From Trichormus sp. NMC-1 (lineage in GTDB: Bacteria > Cyanobacteriota > Cyanobacteriia > Cyanobacteriales > Nostocaceae), in assembly GCF_001858025.1 (NCBI RefSeq), contig NZ_LZQD01000003.1:502879-566878 (forward strand): DNA of 64,000 nt, in the 5' to 3' direction. Under the pieces are notes generated by a model that did no database searches, was not told the origin of the DNA, and worked only from the letters and a program-made list of their open reading frames with translations. The translations under genes were made by a program, and so were the position numbers. Of the stretch, positions 1 to 10,133 are shown piece after piece. Within the stretch, counting starts at the first letter, position 1. Every line of letters starts with the position of its first letter.

Positions 1-659
1 GAGATTCAGGGGGGGATAGATAACTAATGACAAATATCCTCAAAGTTTAAATTTAAGTCAAAAAGCAGCACAGTAGGAGGCTGATAAGTCAAAATGACGG
101 CGTTGGTAAAATGAAAAGAGCGATCGCTGATCAAAGACGGCTCGTTTTTAGGAAATATCAGCCATTTTGACACCTAGAGAACATCAAAGGTAATGCAATT
201 TACTTTCTTCACAATGAAGTTACTTTTTAGTATTGCTACTCAGTAACATGGCATCGTTACGAGGAAAATAGAGGTATCAGTTTACATCTAGCAGCACAAA
301 GAAAATCAAGAATCAAAAACGACATCAGATTCATCAATTTTTACGGTTAAATAGTTAGCCAGTACATCTAGAGATAAATCAATAGATAACTCTAGTGTAA
401 AAAAAATCATCAACCATTTGATAAAAGCTATTTTTTTCAAGTAAATTAGCTGCTTCATGGAAACAATAAAAACAAAATCATACATCCATATTGCATAAAA
501 TATAACCTGGACTGTCTCAGCAAAAAGTAATATCACTACAGACTTCATGGTTTTTAATTAAGTGTTTATTCTGTTGGCATTTCAACTGATGGTTTGGCAT
601 AACAGTTACTGAAGAGGATTTTTAGGCAATATAAAATAAAGGTTGAGTACAAACAAAAT
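1..659. other. Intergenic region upstream of glycan cluster
   Basis: I see no convincing gene here. A HIP1 octamer (GCGATCGC) lies at 120-127. A short hydrophobic frame on the minus strand (306-548) has no ribosome binding site and no family resemblance. The promoter of the glycan cluster should lie here, but I cannot assign boxes with confidence. Confidence 0.5.
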
Positions 660-2519
660 ATGGTTAACCAACTAGAATTACCAACTATCCATCACATTAC
701 TCACAAAGAAATATGTAATCATATTCAAAATATTATTTATCCTAAAACTGATATCTGTACAGTTGAAGAACTATTTTTTAGAAGTAATTCTCAAGTTTTA
801 TTTAACTATGAAAATAAGATATTAGAGCTAAATATAGGCGGCATCGTTAGTTTTGATACCTATTTTAATGCTTTTTCTGTGGATACTTGGAAAGAATATA
901 CCAAGGTTAGAAGTATAGGTGCTGCGTTCAAATTAAAAGGATCATTCAAAATCAATATTTACAATATAGACAAATTAGGTGAAACTAAAACTGTATTATT
1001 ACAGAAGATAATCAATAACAAAATACTGGAAGAAATAACTGTTTTAGACAACTTCGATATATCCACCTATACAGGAATGATCTACCTGGAAATCGAAGCA
1101 TTAGAAAATCTATGTCAAATTGGCACAGGGTATTTTTATACTTTAACAGCGCCTGATACCAATGTCAAAATTGCAGTTGTCATCTGTACTTATAAAAGGG
1201 AGAATTATGTTTATAAAAACATGAAGTTATTAGAAAATAATTTATTAGAACAGCGTGGTAATGAGGATAAATTAGAAGTATTTATTATTGACAATGGCAA
1301 TACTTTAGAGAAATTTGATAGTAATATAATTCATTTAATACCTAATAAAAATGCCGGTGGTAGCGGCGGTTTTGCTAGAGGAATGCTGGAAGTTTTACAG
1401 CAGCAACATAAATTTTCACATATTATCCTTATGGACGATGATGTTCTCTTCGAGCCAGAAATATTGGAGAGAACATGGAGTTTTTTGAGCGTAATTAATC
1501 AGAAAGATATCTGTCTTGGTAGTAGTATGTTGAGATTAGATAAAAAATACATACAGAATGAAAAAGGAGCTTATTGGAATAAAGATAAAGGTTTTATTCC
1601 TGTCAAATATAATATAGATTTGAGAAAATTAAAAGATACTTTATTCAATGAAATAGATGAATACATTGATTATAGTGGGTGGTGGTTTTTCTGCTTTCCA
1701 GTTAATGCTATCAAAGATTACGGTTTACCGTATCCTTTCTTTATTAAAATGGATGATGTTGAATTTTGCAAAAGAATCAAACACAAAATTATTATTTTGA
1801 ATGGTATATGTGTTTGGCATGAACCATTTGAGCATAAACATAATCCATCTATAGAATACTATTTTTTCAGAAATAGTATGATTTTTAATAGCCTGTACTT
1901 TGAAAAAGATTTTAGTACTACTAAAGCAATTAAATGGTTTTTAAAACCATTGCTAAAAGAACTATTTTGTTATAGATATGAAACTGCTGAAAGTATTCTC
2001 AAAGCAACTCTTGACTTTCTCAAAGGGCCTGATGCTCTAGTTGCTAACCAACCAGAAGATAAGCATAAAGAAGTTTCTCAGGTTACGGAAAAAACAGCTA
2101 AAAATTCAGAGTTACCATTTGTATACAGTAAATATCTAGCTAGTAAAGAAAAAAGTGAAAACAAGTTACATCGAATTTTCAGGCTTCTAACTTTTAATGG
2201 ACATCTTTTACCAAATTGGTTCTTCTTTCAAGACGACACATTTAGCGATAAGGGATATAGTATTGTTCCAGCTTCTAATAATAGACCTTTAAATGCTTTT
2301 CGAGCTAAAAAAGTTTTGTATTACAATTTGCCAACTCAAGAAGGATTTGTAGTCAAATTTTCCCGAATTAGGTTCTTTCAAGTTTTGATATCTGCTTTAT
2401 GGTTAGCCTTGGTGATGCTAATCAAATTACCAAAACTAAAAAAGTTATATATCACCTCACTACCTGAGTTTACCAGTCAAGCTTTCTGGGAAAAATACCT
2501 ACAAATAGAACCAAAATAA
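660..2519 (+). CDS. GlfT2-like galactofuranosyltransferase (GT2)
   Basis: At 619 residues this matches full-length GlfT2-type polymerising galactofuranosyltransferases, which add galactofuranose from UDP-Galf to a growing galactan at the inner membrane face. An N-terminal beta-rich domain (about 1-165) precedes a GT-A domain that opens with VVICTYKR (about 173-180). Then come NKNAGGSGGFARGM (about 229-242), a triple aspartate MDDD (D259-D261) for metal/UDP binding, a WW pair (341-342), MDD (D365-D366) and VWHEPF with H387. The C-terminal 200 residues look like the family's helical tail. UDP-galactopyranose mutase follows 13 bp downstream, which strongly supports a Galf donor. ATG start with no strong Shine-Dalgarno. 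The family is best known from mycobacteria; activity here is inferred. Confidence 0.85.
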   Translation: MVNQLELPTIHHITHKEICNHIQNIIYPKTDICTVEELFFRSNSQVLFNYENKILELNIGGIVSFDTYFNAFSVDTWKEYTKVRSIGAAFKLKGSFKINIYNIDKLGETKTVLLQKIINNKILEEITVLDNFDISTYTGMIYLEIEALENLCQIGTGYFYTLTAPDTNVKIAVVICTYKRENYVYKNMKLLENNLLEQRGNEDKLEVFIIDNGNTLEKFDSNIIHLIPNKNAGGSGGFARGMLEVLQQQHKFSHIILMDDDVLFEPEILERTWSFLSVINQKDICLGSSMLRLDKKYIQNEKGAYWNKDKGFIPVKYNIDLRKLKDTLFNEIDEYIDYSGWWFFCFPVNAIKDYGLPYPFFIKMDDVEFCKRIKHKIIILNGICVWHEPFEHKHNPSIEYYFFRNSMIFNSLYFEKDFSTTKAIKWFLKPLLKELFCYRYETAESILKATLDFLKGPDALVANQPEDKHKEVSQVTEKTAKNSELPFVYSKYLASKEKSENKLHRIFRLLTFNGHLLPNWFFFQDDTFSDKGYSIVPASNNRPLNAFRAKKVLYYNLPTQEGFVVKFSRIRFFQVLISALWLALVMLIKLPKLKKLYITSLPEFTSQAFWEKYLQIEPK

Positions 2520-2532
2520 CCAAAATAAAAAC

Positions 2533-3642
2533 ATGGAAAATAGAATGTTTGACTTTCTGATTGTTGGTGCTGGTTTTGCCGGTTGCACCCTAGCAAATTG
2601 TATAGCTACGCACCTAGATCGCAAAGTTTTAGTCATTGATACCCGCAATCATATTGGTGGTAATGCTTTCGACTTCTATGACAATGCTGGAGTATTGATT
2701 CATAAATATGGAGCGCACATTTTCCATAGTAATAGCAAAAAAATCATTGATTACCTTTCACAGTTTACTCAATGGCGAGTTTATCAGCATGAAGTCTTAG
2801 CTAAAGTTGATGGTGACTTATATCCAATTCCTATCAACCTTAATACTATTAACAAACTGTATGGACTAAATCTTAATAGCCAACAAATTGAAGATTTTTA
2901 TGAGCAAGTTAGAGAAAGATATGACCGAATTGAAAACTCAGAACAAGCTGTAGTTGGCAAAGTAGGAACTGATTTATACGAGAAATTCTTTAAAAATTAC
3001 ACTTATAAACAGTGGAACCTTTGGCCGCATGAACTAGATGCTTCAGTTTGCGCTCGTATTCCTGTAAGAACAAATAGAGATAACCGCTATTTTGGTGATA
3101 AATATCAACTTATGCCGCTACATGGTTATACTCGGATGTTTGAAAAAATGTTGGCTCATCCCAATATTAAAATTATGCTAAATACCAGTTTTCAGGAAGT
3201 AGAAAAATGGCTAAAATTTGACCATTTAATTTATACTGGACCAATCGATCAATTTTTTGATTATAAATTAGGTAAACTTCCATATCGCTCATTGCGCTTC
3301 GAGTTTGAAACTCATGATGTTGAATATTTTCAACCAGTTGCTGTTGTCAACTATCCTAACGATTATGATTTTACACGGATAGTTGAATCTAAACATATTA
3401 CTGGACAAAAACATCCAAAAACTACTATCTACTACGAATACCCACAAGCGGAAGGAGACCCTTATTACCCTGTGCCGCGTCCAGAGAATCGTGAGTTATT
3501 CCAGCAGTACAAAAATGAAGCAGATAAACTAAAAACAGTAACATTTGTAGGTAGATTAGCACAATATCAATATTACAACATGGATCAGGTTATTGCTGCG
3601 GCTCTCACAGTGTTTGAAAACAGAATTAGTCAAATTTATTAG
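2533..3642 (+). CDS. glf: UDP-galactopyranose mutase
   Basis: FAD-dependent flavoenzyme that interconverts UDP-galactopyranose and UDP-galactofuranose in the cytoplasm, supplying the donor for the preceding gene. The N-terminus has the dinucleotide-binding GAGFAG (12-17), followed by the family signature HIGGNAFD (about 42-49) and YGAHIFHS. Further on are the substrate-loop segment YKQWNLWPHELD and RTNRDNRYF, and the C-terminal GRLAQYQYYNMDQ. Length (369 aa) is normal for bacterial Glf. It sits 13 bp after the GlfT2-like gene and is probably co-transcribed with it. I am confident of the family. Confidence 0.95.
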   Translation: MENRMFDFLIVGAGFAGCTLANCIATHLDRKVLVIDTRNHIGGNAFDFYDNAGVLIHKYGAHIFHSNSKKIIDYLSQFTQWRVYQHEVLAKVDGDLYPIPINLNTINKLYGLNLNSQQIEDFYEQVRERYDRIENSEQAVVGKVGTDLYEKFFKNYTYKQWNLWPHELDASVCARIPVRTNRDNRYFGDKYQLMPLHGYTRMFEKMLAHPNIKIMLNTSFQEVEKWLKFDHLIYTGPIDQFFDYKLGKLPYRSLRFEFETHDVEYFQPVAVVNYPNDYDFTRIVESKHITGQKHPKTTIYYEYPQAEGDPYYPVPRPENRELFQQYKNEADKLKTVTFVGRLAQYQYYNMDQVIAAALTVFENRISQIY

Positions 3643-3672
3643 TTTACTAATAATCATTAGAGGAGAAATACT

Positions 3673-4578
3673 TTGTTTTATACATCATTTACACAAATAA
3701 TACCAAAATCTCTACGTGCTTTTCTACGTGATCGAGATACAGCTTTTCAAAAATTAATCATTTCTTATGAGAATTTGAAGCTAGAACATGAAAATTTAAA
3801 ACTTTTTTATCACAACTTTGAGTCAGAAAATCAAAATTTATCTTCTGAAAATAAAAACAAAAATATTCCAAATGTCATGAATCAAAAGACATTAGAATAT
3901 GATTTACAGAAGGGTAGAATTGTCATAGAATCAATCTTATCTTCTTCACTAGAAGAATTAAAAAATAGAGATTTTTTGTTAGAAAAAATAAAAGCTTATG
4001 GTTGTCCATACCAGGGTTGGAGCCTTTATTCTCCTTATCAACAGTATATCAATGCTTCTGATTATGGGTCACTCCAAATTCCCACAGAGTTAGTAGATTT
4101 TTTAATTTATTGTATTCAGAAAAAACCACAATCATTTCTAGAAATTGGTGTGATGTATGGTGGCTTTTCTGTTCTTTGCTGTGCTGTTTTATCTAAATTC
4201 AACCAAAATTTTAGATATATCTGCGTAGATATAGAAGATAACTTTAGAGATTGGGATTATTTTTCATCTATTTTACCGCTAAAAAAAGCCATTCCTGCTA
4301 CATCTGCTGATTTTATAGGCTCAGAATTTGATGTTGTTTATATTGATGCTGATCATTCATATCATGGCATGAAAAGGGATTTTTTAAATGTAGGTCGTTA
4401 TGGAAAAATTTGCGCTTTTCATGATATTAATGCAGCCGAATATGACCACTTAGAGGGTGGAACTAGAAGATGTTGGAATGAACTTAAATTATCATACTGT
4501 CAATCAGCTTCAATATTGGAAATTAGTCATATTGCTGAAGAGTGGATGGGTATTGGTATTATCGATTTTAATAAATAA
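3673..4578 (+). CDS. Class I SAM-dependent methyltransferase with N-terminal coiled coil
   Basis: The first ~60 residues form a Leu/Asn/Glu-rich coiled coil (ENLKLEHENLKLF). From about residue 150 there is a Rossmann methyltransferase of the Methyltransf_24 / cephalosporin-hydroxylase-like type. FLEIGVMYGG (155-164) is the SAM glycine loop, YICVDIED the acidic loop, and DVVYIDADHSYHGM (about 220-233) and CAFHDI follow. It probably methylates a sugar of the exported glycan. The TTG start is supported by AGGAG at 3661-3665, seven bases upstream. The next glycosyltransferase starts 3 bp after the stop, so translational coupling is likely. The acceptor is unknown. Confidence 0.75.
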   Translation: MFYTSFTQIIPKSLRAFLRDRDTAFQKLIISYENLKLEHENLKLFYHNFESENQNLSSENKNKNIPNVMNQKTLEYDLQKGRIVIESILSSSLEELKNRDFLLEKIKAYGCPYQGWSLYSPYQQYINASDYGSLQIPTELVDFLIYCIQKKPQSFLEIGVMYGGFSVLCCAVLSKFNQNFRYICVDIEDNFRDWDYFSSILPLKKAIPATSADFIGSEFDVVYIDADHSYHGMKRDFLNVGRYGKICAFHDINAAEYDHLEGGTRRCWNELKLSYCQSASILEISHIAEEWMGIGIIDFNK

Positions 4579-4581
4579 TTT

Positions 4582-5892
4582 ATGAAGATTGCCAAAGTCG
4601 CAGCTATTATTGTCACTTGGAACAAAATTAAAGATGTTTGTTTGCTAATTGAAGACACTAATAAACTAGATTTGAATGGGATATGTCTAGATATTTTTGT
4701 TGTTGATAATGCTTCATCTGATGGGACACAAGCTTATATTGAAGAACAGTATCCCCAAGTCAAGGTTCTGCAAACAGGTGAAAATATAGGTGGTTCTGGC
4801 GGATTTTCTCATGGAATGAAGTTTTTAAGTAAACTCAATCATGACTACATTTGGCTACTAGATAATGATGTGCGATTAGATCATCAAGCTTTGCTTCCTT
4901 TAGTAGAAACTTTACAAAACTATTCTGAAGTAGGCTTGGTAGGTTCTCAAATTAGAAAACTTGAACAACCGGAGATTATTCAAGAAATAGGCAGTCATCT
5001 TCACCCACAAAAAGCACATTTAAAAACTTACTTGGGTAACTCTCCTATTCTATCTACAGAAAAAATATTGGCAGATAAACCTTATTTGGATGTAGATATT
5101 TGTGCTGCGGCATCATTATTATTTAGACGTGAATTAATTCAGCAAATAGGAGTATTTGAAAACTACTTTTTGCACTTCGATGATGTTGAATGGTGTTTAA
5201 GAGCAAAGCAAGCCGGTTGGGTTGTTGCTGCTCATCCAGCATCTATTGTTTGGCATTGTTCTCCTGATTTTAAACATCGTCCTTGGATTAGTTATTATGA
5301 TGAGCGTAATTTGTGCTATTGCTGGCAAAAATATCAACCACAACTTTTATTAAAGCGTCTACGATTACTTTTCCCAAAGTTAATTTATTATTCATTAACT
5401 GCACGTTTTTTTTTGGTAGAAATTTATTTGTGGGGTTTGGAAGATTTTCTCCAGGGAGTTAAAGGCAAAATAGCAGATGATCTTCCATATCAAGAATATA
5501 CTCTACCTGAAATTATTACTGAGAATTCAAAAGTATTAGTGCCATCTAATATTTATTACCAAAATTCTCAAATTAAGGCTTGGAAGGAATTAGAATTAAA
5601 TAAAAAAATAACTCTTTGGTATCCACCCAAAAAGTTATTACATCAGATTTATATCTGGATCATATCTTCTTTTTTTAAGCCTGTAGATTTAGCAATAATT
5701 AGCTGTTATCAACCGGAAATATTTTACTTGAATTTAGCAAAGAAAGTTTATTTTTGTACTGATTCAGGTTACGTACAAGTAAATATCAGTTTAATGAATT
5801 TGCTGCTCAACAGTCTGCAAGTATTTTATCGGTTGGTGAAAATATATTGGCAGATGAGCATTTTAGTAAATAAATCAGTAGGTGCAAGATAA
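4582..5892 (+). CDS. Glycosyltransferase family 2 (GlfT1/rhamnosyltransferase-like)
   Basis: GT-A fold glycosyltransferase of 436 residues. The N-terminal strand VAAIIVTWNK is followed by VVDNASSDGTQ (about 40-50), the ENIGGSGGFSHGMK loop shared with galactofuranosyl- and rhamnosyltransferases, and the metal-binding DND (D94-D96). Then come LHFDDVEWCLRAKQAGW (about 192-208) and VWHCSPD. The GGSGGF loop is very close to that of the GlfT2-like gene at 660, so it could be the initiating galactofuranosyltransferase of the pathway. It follows the methyltransferase by 3 bp. The C-terminal ~120 residues contain hydrophobic segments that may peripherally anchor it. Donor and linkage cannot be read from sequence. 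Confidence 0.8.
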   Translation: MKIAKVAAIIVTWNKIKDVCLLIEDTNKLDLNGICLDIFVVDNASSDGTQAYIEEQYPQVKVLQTGENIGGSGGFSHGMKFLSKLNHDYIWLLDNDVRLDHQALLPLVETLQNYSEVGLVGSQIRKLEQPEIIQEIGSHLHPQKAHLKTYLGNSPILSTEKILADKPYLDVDICAAASLLFRRELIQQIGVFENYFLHFDDVEWCLRAKQAGWVVAAHPASIVWHCSPDFKHRPWISYYDERNLCYCWQKYQPQLLLKRLRLLFPKLIYYSLTARFFLVEIYLWGLEDFLQGVKGKIADDLPYQEYTLPEIITENSKVLVPSNIYYQNSQIKAWKELELNKKITLWYPPKKLLHQIYIWIISSFFKPVDLAIISCYQPEIFYLNLAKKVYFCTDSGYVQVNISLMNLLLNSLQVFYRLVKIYWQMSILVNKSVGAR

Positions 5893-5928
5893 CTTCTCTC
5901 ATTAACAATATTGAAAACAATTGCAACT

Positions 5929-6927
5929 ATGTCAAACACAAATGTATTGATATCTATAGTTATTTGTACGGCGGATCGCCCGGCTTCTCTACAAAAAACT
6001 ATTCAATCTTTAAATCACATCAATTATAAGCATTTTGAAGTGATCGTTGTAGATTCTTCTACTAATAACAATACCTTAGAAATTCTAAATTTAATTAAAA
6101 AAGATTTGAATTTTAGCATCAAATTATTTATATCAAGTCATAAAAATCTTAGTATATCTCGAAATATAGGTATACAAAAATCTTCAGGAAAAATTATTGC
6201 TTTTATAGATGATGATGCGATTCCACCAACTGACTGGTTAGATAGATTAATCTCAACTTACTCTTTATATGGAGATCAATGTGCTGGTGTTGGTGGGACG
6301 GTGCGAGATATGACAACTTTGAATTATCCTCTGCAATATCATCAAGGCATTACGAATATTATTAGTAATACAATTCCGATTCGTTCTGGGGATGTTATCA
6401 ACCATAACCAAGAGCAGGGTTTTTGGTACAATGCTTTGATGGGGACAAATTCATCTTACCGTAAAGAATTTCTGGAAAATATTAATGGCTATGATGAATT
6501 TTTTGAATATTTTTTAGATGAAACTGATGTTTGTTTGCGCTTGATTCAAGCAGGTTATGAAATTCACTACTGTGATACGGTTGTGGATCATTATCCTCAA
6601 CCTAGTCATAATCGTTATGATCAAAAGCATCTTACTTGTTGGTATTCTCTAGCTAAAAATACTACGTACTTCGCCTTAAAACACGCTTATAAAAGACTTC
6701 CTATTGCGATTTTGCTCATACGTCTTAGTCTACTCCTGATTTATCGGTGTTTACTGAGAATCGTGCGTCTCAAATTTACTCATCATCTTGCTAATCAGAT
6801 TTTATGGAAATATATCCAAGAAGCTATTGAGGGTATTCGTGTTGGTTGGACTGCTGGTATTGCTTGGCATCAAGGTAATCATCAGAATATTAGTAAAGTG
6901 CCTAGCTCTGGTCATATAGCTGATTGA
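5929..6927 (+). CDS. Glycosyltransferase family 2
   Basis: Inverting GT-A glycosyltransferase. SIVICTADRPASLQKT is the N-terminal nucleotide-binding strand, VIVVDSSTNN follows, IAFIDDDAIPP carries the DDD metal site, and DETDVCLRL with a later HYP is the acceptor/base region. The C-terminus has a hydrophobic stretch (about 245-265), suggesting membrane association. I chose the ATG at 5929. A TTG at 5911 is in frame but adds only six unconserved residues, and neither has a clear Shine-Dalgarno. It is the last gene of the first transcription block before a palindromic repeat. Substrate unknown. Confidence 0.8.
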   Translation: MSNTNVLISIVICTADRPASLQKTIQSLNHINYKHFEVIVVDSSTNNNTLEILNLIKKDLNFSIKLFISSHKNLSISRNIGIQKSSGKIIAFIDDDAIPPTDWLDRLISTYSLYGDQCAGVGGTVRDMTTLNYPLQYHQGITNIISNTIPIRSGDVINHNQEQGFWYNALMGTNSSYRKEFLENINGYDEFFEYFLDETDVCLRLIQAGYEIHYCDTVVDHYPQPSHNRYDQKHLTCWYSLAKNTTYFALKHAYKRLPIAILLIRLSLLLIYRCLLRIVRLKFTHHLANQILWKYIQEAIEGIRVGWTAGIAWHQGNHQNISKVPSSGHIAD

Positions 6928-6950
6928 GGCACAACTGACTTGAAAATAAG

Positions 6951-6987
6951 ACCCCACCCCTAACCCCTCCCCGCAAGCGATGAGGGG
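6951..6987. repeat. REP-like C-rich palindromic repeat
   Basis: A C-rich half reading CCCCTCCCCGCAAGCGATGA pairs with the following GAGGGG. The same core occurs inside the ileS reading frame at 45039-45080, so this belongs to a dispersed family. Confidence 0.75.
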
Positions 6988-7202
6988 AATAAGAAGTTTT
7001 TCATGTGTCCTGGTGTACGCAGTTCATGATGGCTACTTAGTAGCGGAAAGGGAGAAAGCGTAAATTCTAGCAGAAAAAGTGCGATCGCTCCACCCCCCGC
7101 AGGCATCGCTCGATATTGTTCCTGATAGTTTGGGTTAAATTAATGCTGAAATAGTATAAAATGCCGGAATAACTTGCCTATGGCCTGTGGTGGTGCTTGA
7201 GG

Positions 7203-8009
7203 ATGACCATTTCTCTTAAAGAAAATTTAACTGGGTTACAAGTGCAGCGGTACTGGGAATTGCTGTACGTCTTAGTAGTACGAACTCTCAAAGTGCGTTA
7301 TCGGGGTTCATTCCTGGGGGTTTATTGGTCACTCTTGAACCCACTAATTATGACAGGGCTTTACACTGCCATTTTTGGAGCTACTTTCGCGTCGTATTAT
7401 GGTAACTCAATCCTCAACTATGTACTTGCAGCTTTTACAGGACTGGTAGTAATCAATTTTTTCTCAGCTTCCACATCCCAAGCTTTGGCAAGTGTAGTCG
7501 GTAATGGCGCATTATTAAATAAAATTCGTCTACCAGTCAGCGTTTTTCCTGTATCAATGATTGCAGCCAACGTATTTCAGTTTTCAGTAGGAGCATTGCC
7601 GTTACTGGCGTTGATGACCTTGATTAATTCTAAAAATCTAGTTAATGTCCTGGCGTTAGTATTTCCATTTTTAGCACTAATTTTAGTTTCTACAGGAATT
7701 GGGTTTTTAGTCAGTGCCTTGTATGTATTTTTTAGGGATTTACCTTACTTTTATGAGTTAGTTACCTTTGTGATTTGGATTAGTAGTCCTGTATTTTATC
7801 CAGCAGCTATTGTACCAAAGCAGGTACAGCCGTTCCTAAGTTTAAATCCCTTATCACCAATTATTGAAAGTCTGCGTCAAATTACATTGTCGGGTTCTCC
7901 ACCAGATTTAGGTTTAATTTGGGGTGCATTACTTAGTGGCATAATTATTTTGTCCTTGGGATGGACTTGTTTTCATGTTTGGCGACATCAGTTTATGGAT
8001 TTACTGTAA
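7203..8009 (+). CDS. ABC-2 type polysaccharide export permease (Wzm/TagG-like)
   Basis: Six-transmembrane permease subunit of a polysaccharide ABC exporter that moves an undecaprenyl-linked glycan across the inner membrane. Near the N-terminus is the family's amphipathic RYWELLYVLVVRTLKVRYRG segment, followed by SFLGVYWSLLNPL (the conserved FLG..W..L.P motif). YVFFRDLPYF lies between later helices and LSLNPLSPIIESLRQ near the end. I chose ATG 7203; a TTG at 7197 is in frame and cannot be excluded, since the GAGG at 7199-7202 abuts the ATG. The ATPase begins at the base after the stop, so the two form a transporter pair. Confidence 0.9.
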   Translation: MTISLKENLTGLQVQRYWELLYVLVVRTLKVRYRGSFLGVYWSLLNPLIMTGLYTAIFGATFASYYGNSILNYVLAAFTGLVVINFFSASTSQALASVVGNGALLNKIRLPVSVFPVSMIAANVFQFSVGALPLLALMTLINSKNLVNVLALVFPFLALILVSTGIGFLVSALYVFFRDLPYFYELVTFVIWISSPVFYPAAIVPKQVQPFLSLNPLSPIIESLRQITLSGSPPDLGLIWGALLSGIIILSLGWTCFHVWRHQFMDLL

Positions 8010-8777
8010 ATGGAAGTAATTCGCCTGGATAATGTTTCGCTGTGGCGACGGACCCAAGAAGAGTTTTCTTATGACTTGAAGAAAACGCTACTTTCTATTT
8101 TAGAAGGAAAATATCGCCAGCCTGCAAAGAAATTAGTCCTAGATCACGTTGATTTAGTAGTTGAAAAGGGAGAGAAAATAGGTATAATAGGTGCGAACGG
8201 TTCTGGTAAATCCACGCTTTTAAAGATCATTTCTGGGATTCTTCAGCCTACTACCGGAACAGTAAGAGTACGTGGTCAAGTCGCACCTTTGATTGAACTA
8301 GGAGCAGGTTTTGACTCAGAAATTTCTGTCATGGACAACATTCTGCTTTATGGCGTACTGCTTGGTTTTTCTAGGGCTGAGATGAAAAAACGAGCGCGAT
8401 CAATTTTGGAATTTGCAGAATTGGAGGATTATGCTTTAGTTCCAGTTAAGGGTTTATCTTCGGGTATGGTGGCACGGTTAGGGTTTTCTATTGCCACAGA
8501 TGTGCAGCCGGATATTTTGATTTTGGATGAGGTTTTATCAGTGGGAGATGAGAGTTTTAAGAATAAATGTAAGCAAAGGATGGATAAGTTTTGGGACGAT
8601 AATGCTACAGTTTTAGTTGTTTCTCATGATTTAGAATTTGTCAAGCAATCTTGTCATCGGGCAATTTGGATAAACAAGGGAAAAATAATATTTTCTGGTC
8701 ATGCTGCCCAAACCGTTGATTATTATTTGAATGGTTTATACAACTACGAAAATAATCACATCTTAGAAAAAGATTAG
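8010..8777 (+). CDS. ABC polysaccharide exporter ATP-binding protein (Wzt/TagH-like, short form)
   Basis: ATPase partner of the preceding permease. Walker A GANGSGKST spans 61-69, the signature LSSGM 149-153, Walker B DILILDE about 168-174, and the H-loop histidine is about 206 (VVSHD). At 255 residues it has only the nucleotide-binding domain. The C-terminal carbohydrate-binding domain of long Wzt proteins is absent, so cargo selection probably does not depend on a modified glycan terminus. It starts immediately after the permease stop codon. Confidence 0.92.
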   Translation: MEVIRLDNVSLWRRTQEEFSYDLKKTLLSILEGKYRQPAKKLVLDHVDLVVEKGEKIGIIGANGSGKSTLLKIISGILQPTTGTVRVRGQVAPLIELGAGFDSEISVMDNILLYGVLLGFSRAEMKKRARSILEFAELEDYALVPVKGLSSGMVARLGFSIATDVQPDILILDEVLSVGDESFKNKCKQRMDKFWDDNATVLVVSHDLEFVKQSCHRAIWINKGKIIFSGHAAQTVDYYLNGLYNYENNHILEKD

Positions 8778-8813
8778 ATCAAATTTAAATTCAAATATAA
8801 AGGTAAAATTTTA

Positions 8814-10106
8814 ATGAATTTACAGGGAATTAATGTATTAGTAGATGGATATAACTTAGAAATGATCCAAGGTACAGGAATCAAAACTTATGGTTTAACT
8901 TTAGTTAAGGCTCTTATATCTCTAGAAGCAAATGTAGATTTATTATGTAGTCGTTATACTAATAGTGATAGTAAGAATTTACTTTTAAATGAAGCTTTAT
9001 TTTTCGATATTCAAAAATATAGTAGTAGCAATTTAGACATTAAGAGCATTATTAGTGCTGCTACTCACAGATTTTATCAAGCCAAAGAAGTACAAGTTAG
9101 TGATTTTGTTATCAAAAGAGATGCAGACTTTATTTTTGATTATTTAGCTAATTCGGGAAAAATATTTAATGTTTATAATTGTTATCGAGTAGCCAATAAT
9201 TTATATAAGTATTTTCAATTACCAACTAGAGTAAAAATTAAAAAAAAAATTGACATTTGGCACGTAACTTATCCACTTCCTATTAAAATAAATGATGCCA
9301 AAAAAATTACAACTATTCATGATCTAATCCCGTTAAAACTACCTTATACTACTTTAGATGATAAAAAATGGTTTTTTAATTTAATCAAGGATGCAATTAA
9401 AACTTCAGAAATCATTTTAACGGTTTCAGAAAATACAAAAAAAGATATTCTACATTGTTTTGATGTAAATCCAGATAAAATTTATGTGACATATCAACCA
9501 ATCATTGATAATTCACATTTAGTTGATAATCACACAACAGAAATTAAATTAAAAAAATATAAACTTAAAAACAAAAAATACATTTTATTTGTAGGAACAA
9601 TCGAACCAAAAAAAAATATAGGCAGATTAATAGATGCCTATAGCAGTTTAGATACTGATATGCAACTAGTTATTGTTGGGAAAAAAGGATGGTTATGGGA
9701 AGATGAGATTGGTAAATTAGAAGCACTATTTGGTAAGGGGTTTACCAGAAAAATTAAATTATTAGAATATGTAGAAAAAACAGATTTGATATATCTATAT
9801 CATGGTGCTTTTTGTTTTGTTTTCCCATCTTTATATGAAGGATTCGGTCTACCACCGCTAGAGGCTATGTCTTTGGGATGTCCTGTTATCACATCTAATG
9901 TAGCTTCTTTACCAGAAGTTTGTGGAAATGCTGCTATTTATGTAGATCCTTACAATTCAGATGATATTAGACAGGGAATTGAAAAGTTGATCAATAATCA
10001 ACAAATAAAAACCCAACTTATAGAAGCTGGCAAAGAAAGAGTAAAATTATTTAGTATGGAAAATTATACAAATAAACTTTATGATGCTTATACAAAAGTT
10101 ATTTAA
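8814..10106 (+). CDS. Glycosyltransferase family 4 (GT-B)
   Basis: GT-B retaining glycosyltransferase of 430 residues. The C-terminal nucleotide-sugar domain carries [23 protein letters not shown] and [15 protein letters not shown] (about 337-351), with the EX7E glutamates, then [15 protein letters not shown]. The N-terminal acceptor domain is longer and more Lys/Asn-rich than average, with IWHVTYPLP and TIHDLIPL. It lies 36 bp after the ABC ATPase on the same strand. The product is probably a mannosyl-type transferase of the exported glycan, but the donor is not readable. Confidence 0.85.
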   Translation: MNLQGINVLVDGYNLEMIQGTGIKTYGLTLVKALISLEANVDLLCSRYTNSDSKNLLLNEALFFDIQKYSSSNLDIKSIISAATHRFYQAKEVQVSDFVIKRDADFIFDYLANSGKIFNVYNCYRVANNLYKYFQLPTRVKIKKKIDIWHVTYPLPIKINDAKKITTIHDLIPLKLPYTTLDDKKWFFNLIKDAIKTSEIILTVSENTKKDILHCFDVNPDKIYVTYQPIIDNSHLVDNHTTEIKLKKYKLKNKKYILFVGTIEPKKNIGRLIDAYSSLDTDMQLVIVGKKGWLWEDEIGKLEALFGKGFTRKIKLLEYVEKTDLIYLYHGAFCFVFPSLYEGFGLPPLEAMSLGCPVITSNVASLPEVCGNAAIYVDPYNSDDIRQGIEKLINNQQIKTQLIEAGKERVKLFSMENYTNKLYDAYTKVI

Positions 10107-10133
10107 TTAACTTAAGGATTGTAAATAACTAAT

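Noticed and set aside
306..548. 80-codon hydrophobic frame on the minus strand
   Set aside because: No ribosome binding site, no recognisable family, AT-rich chance composition upstream of the glycan cluster.
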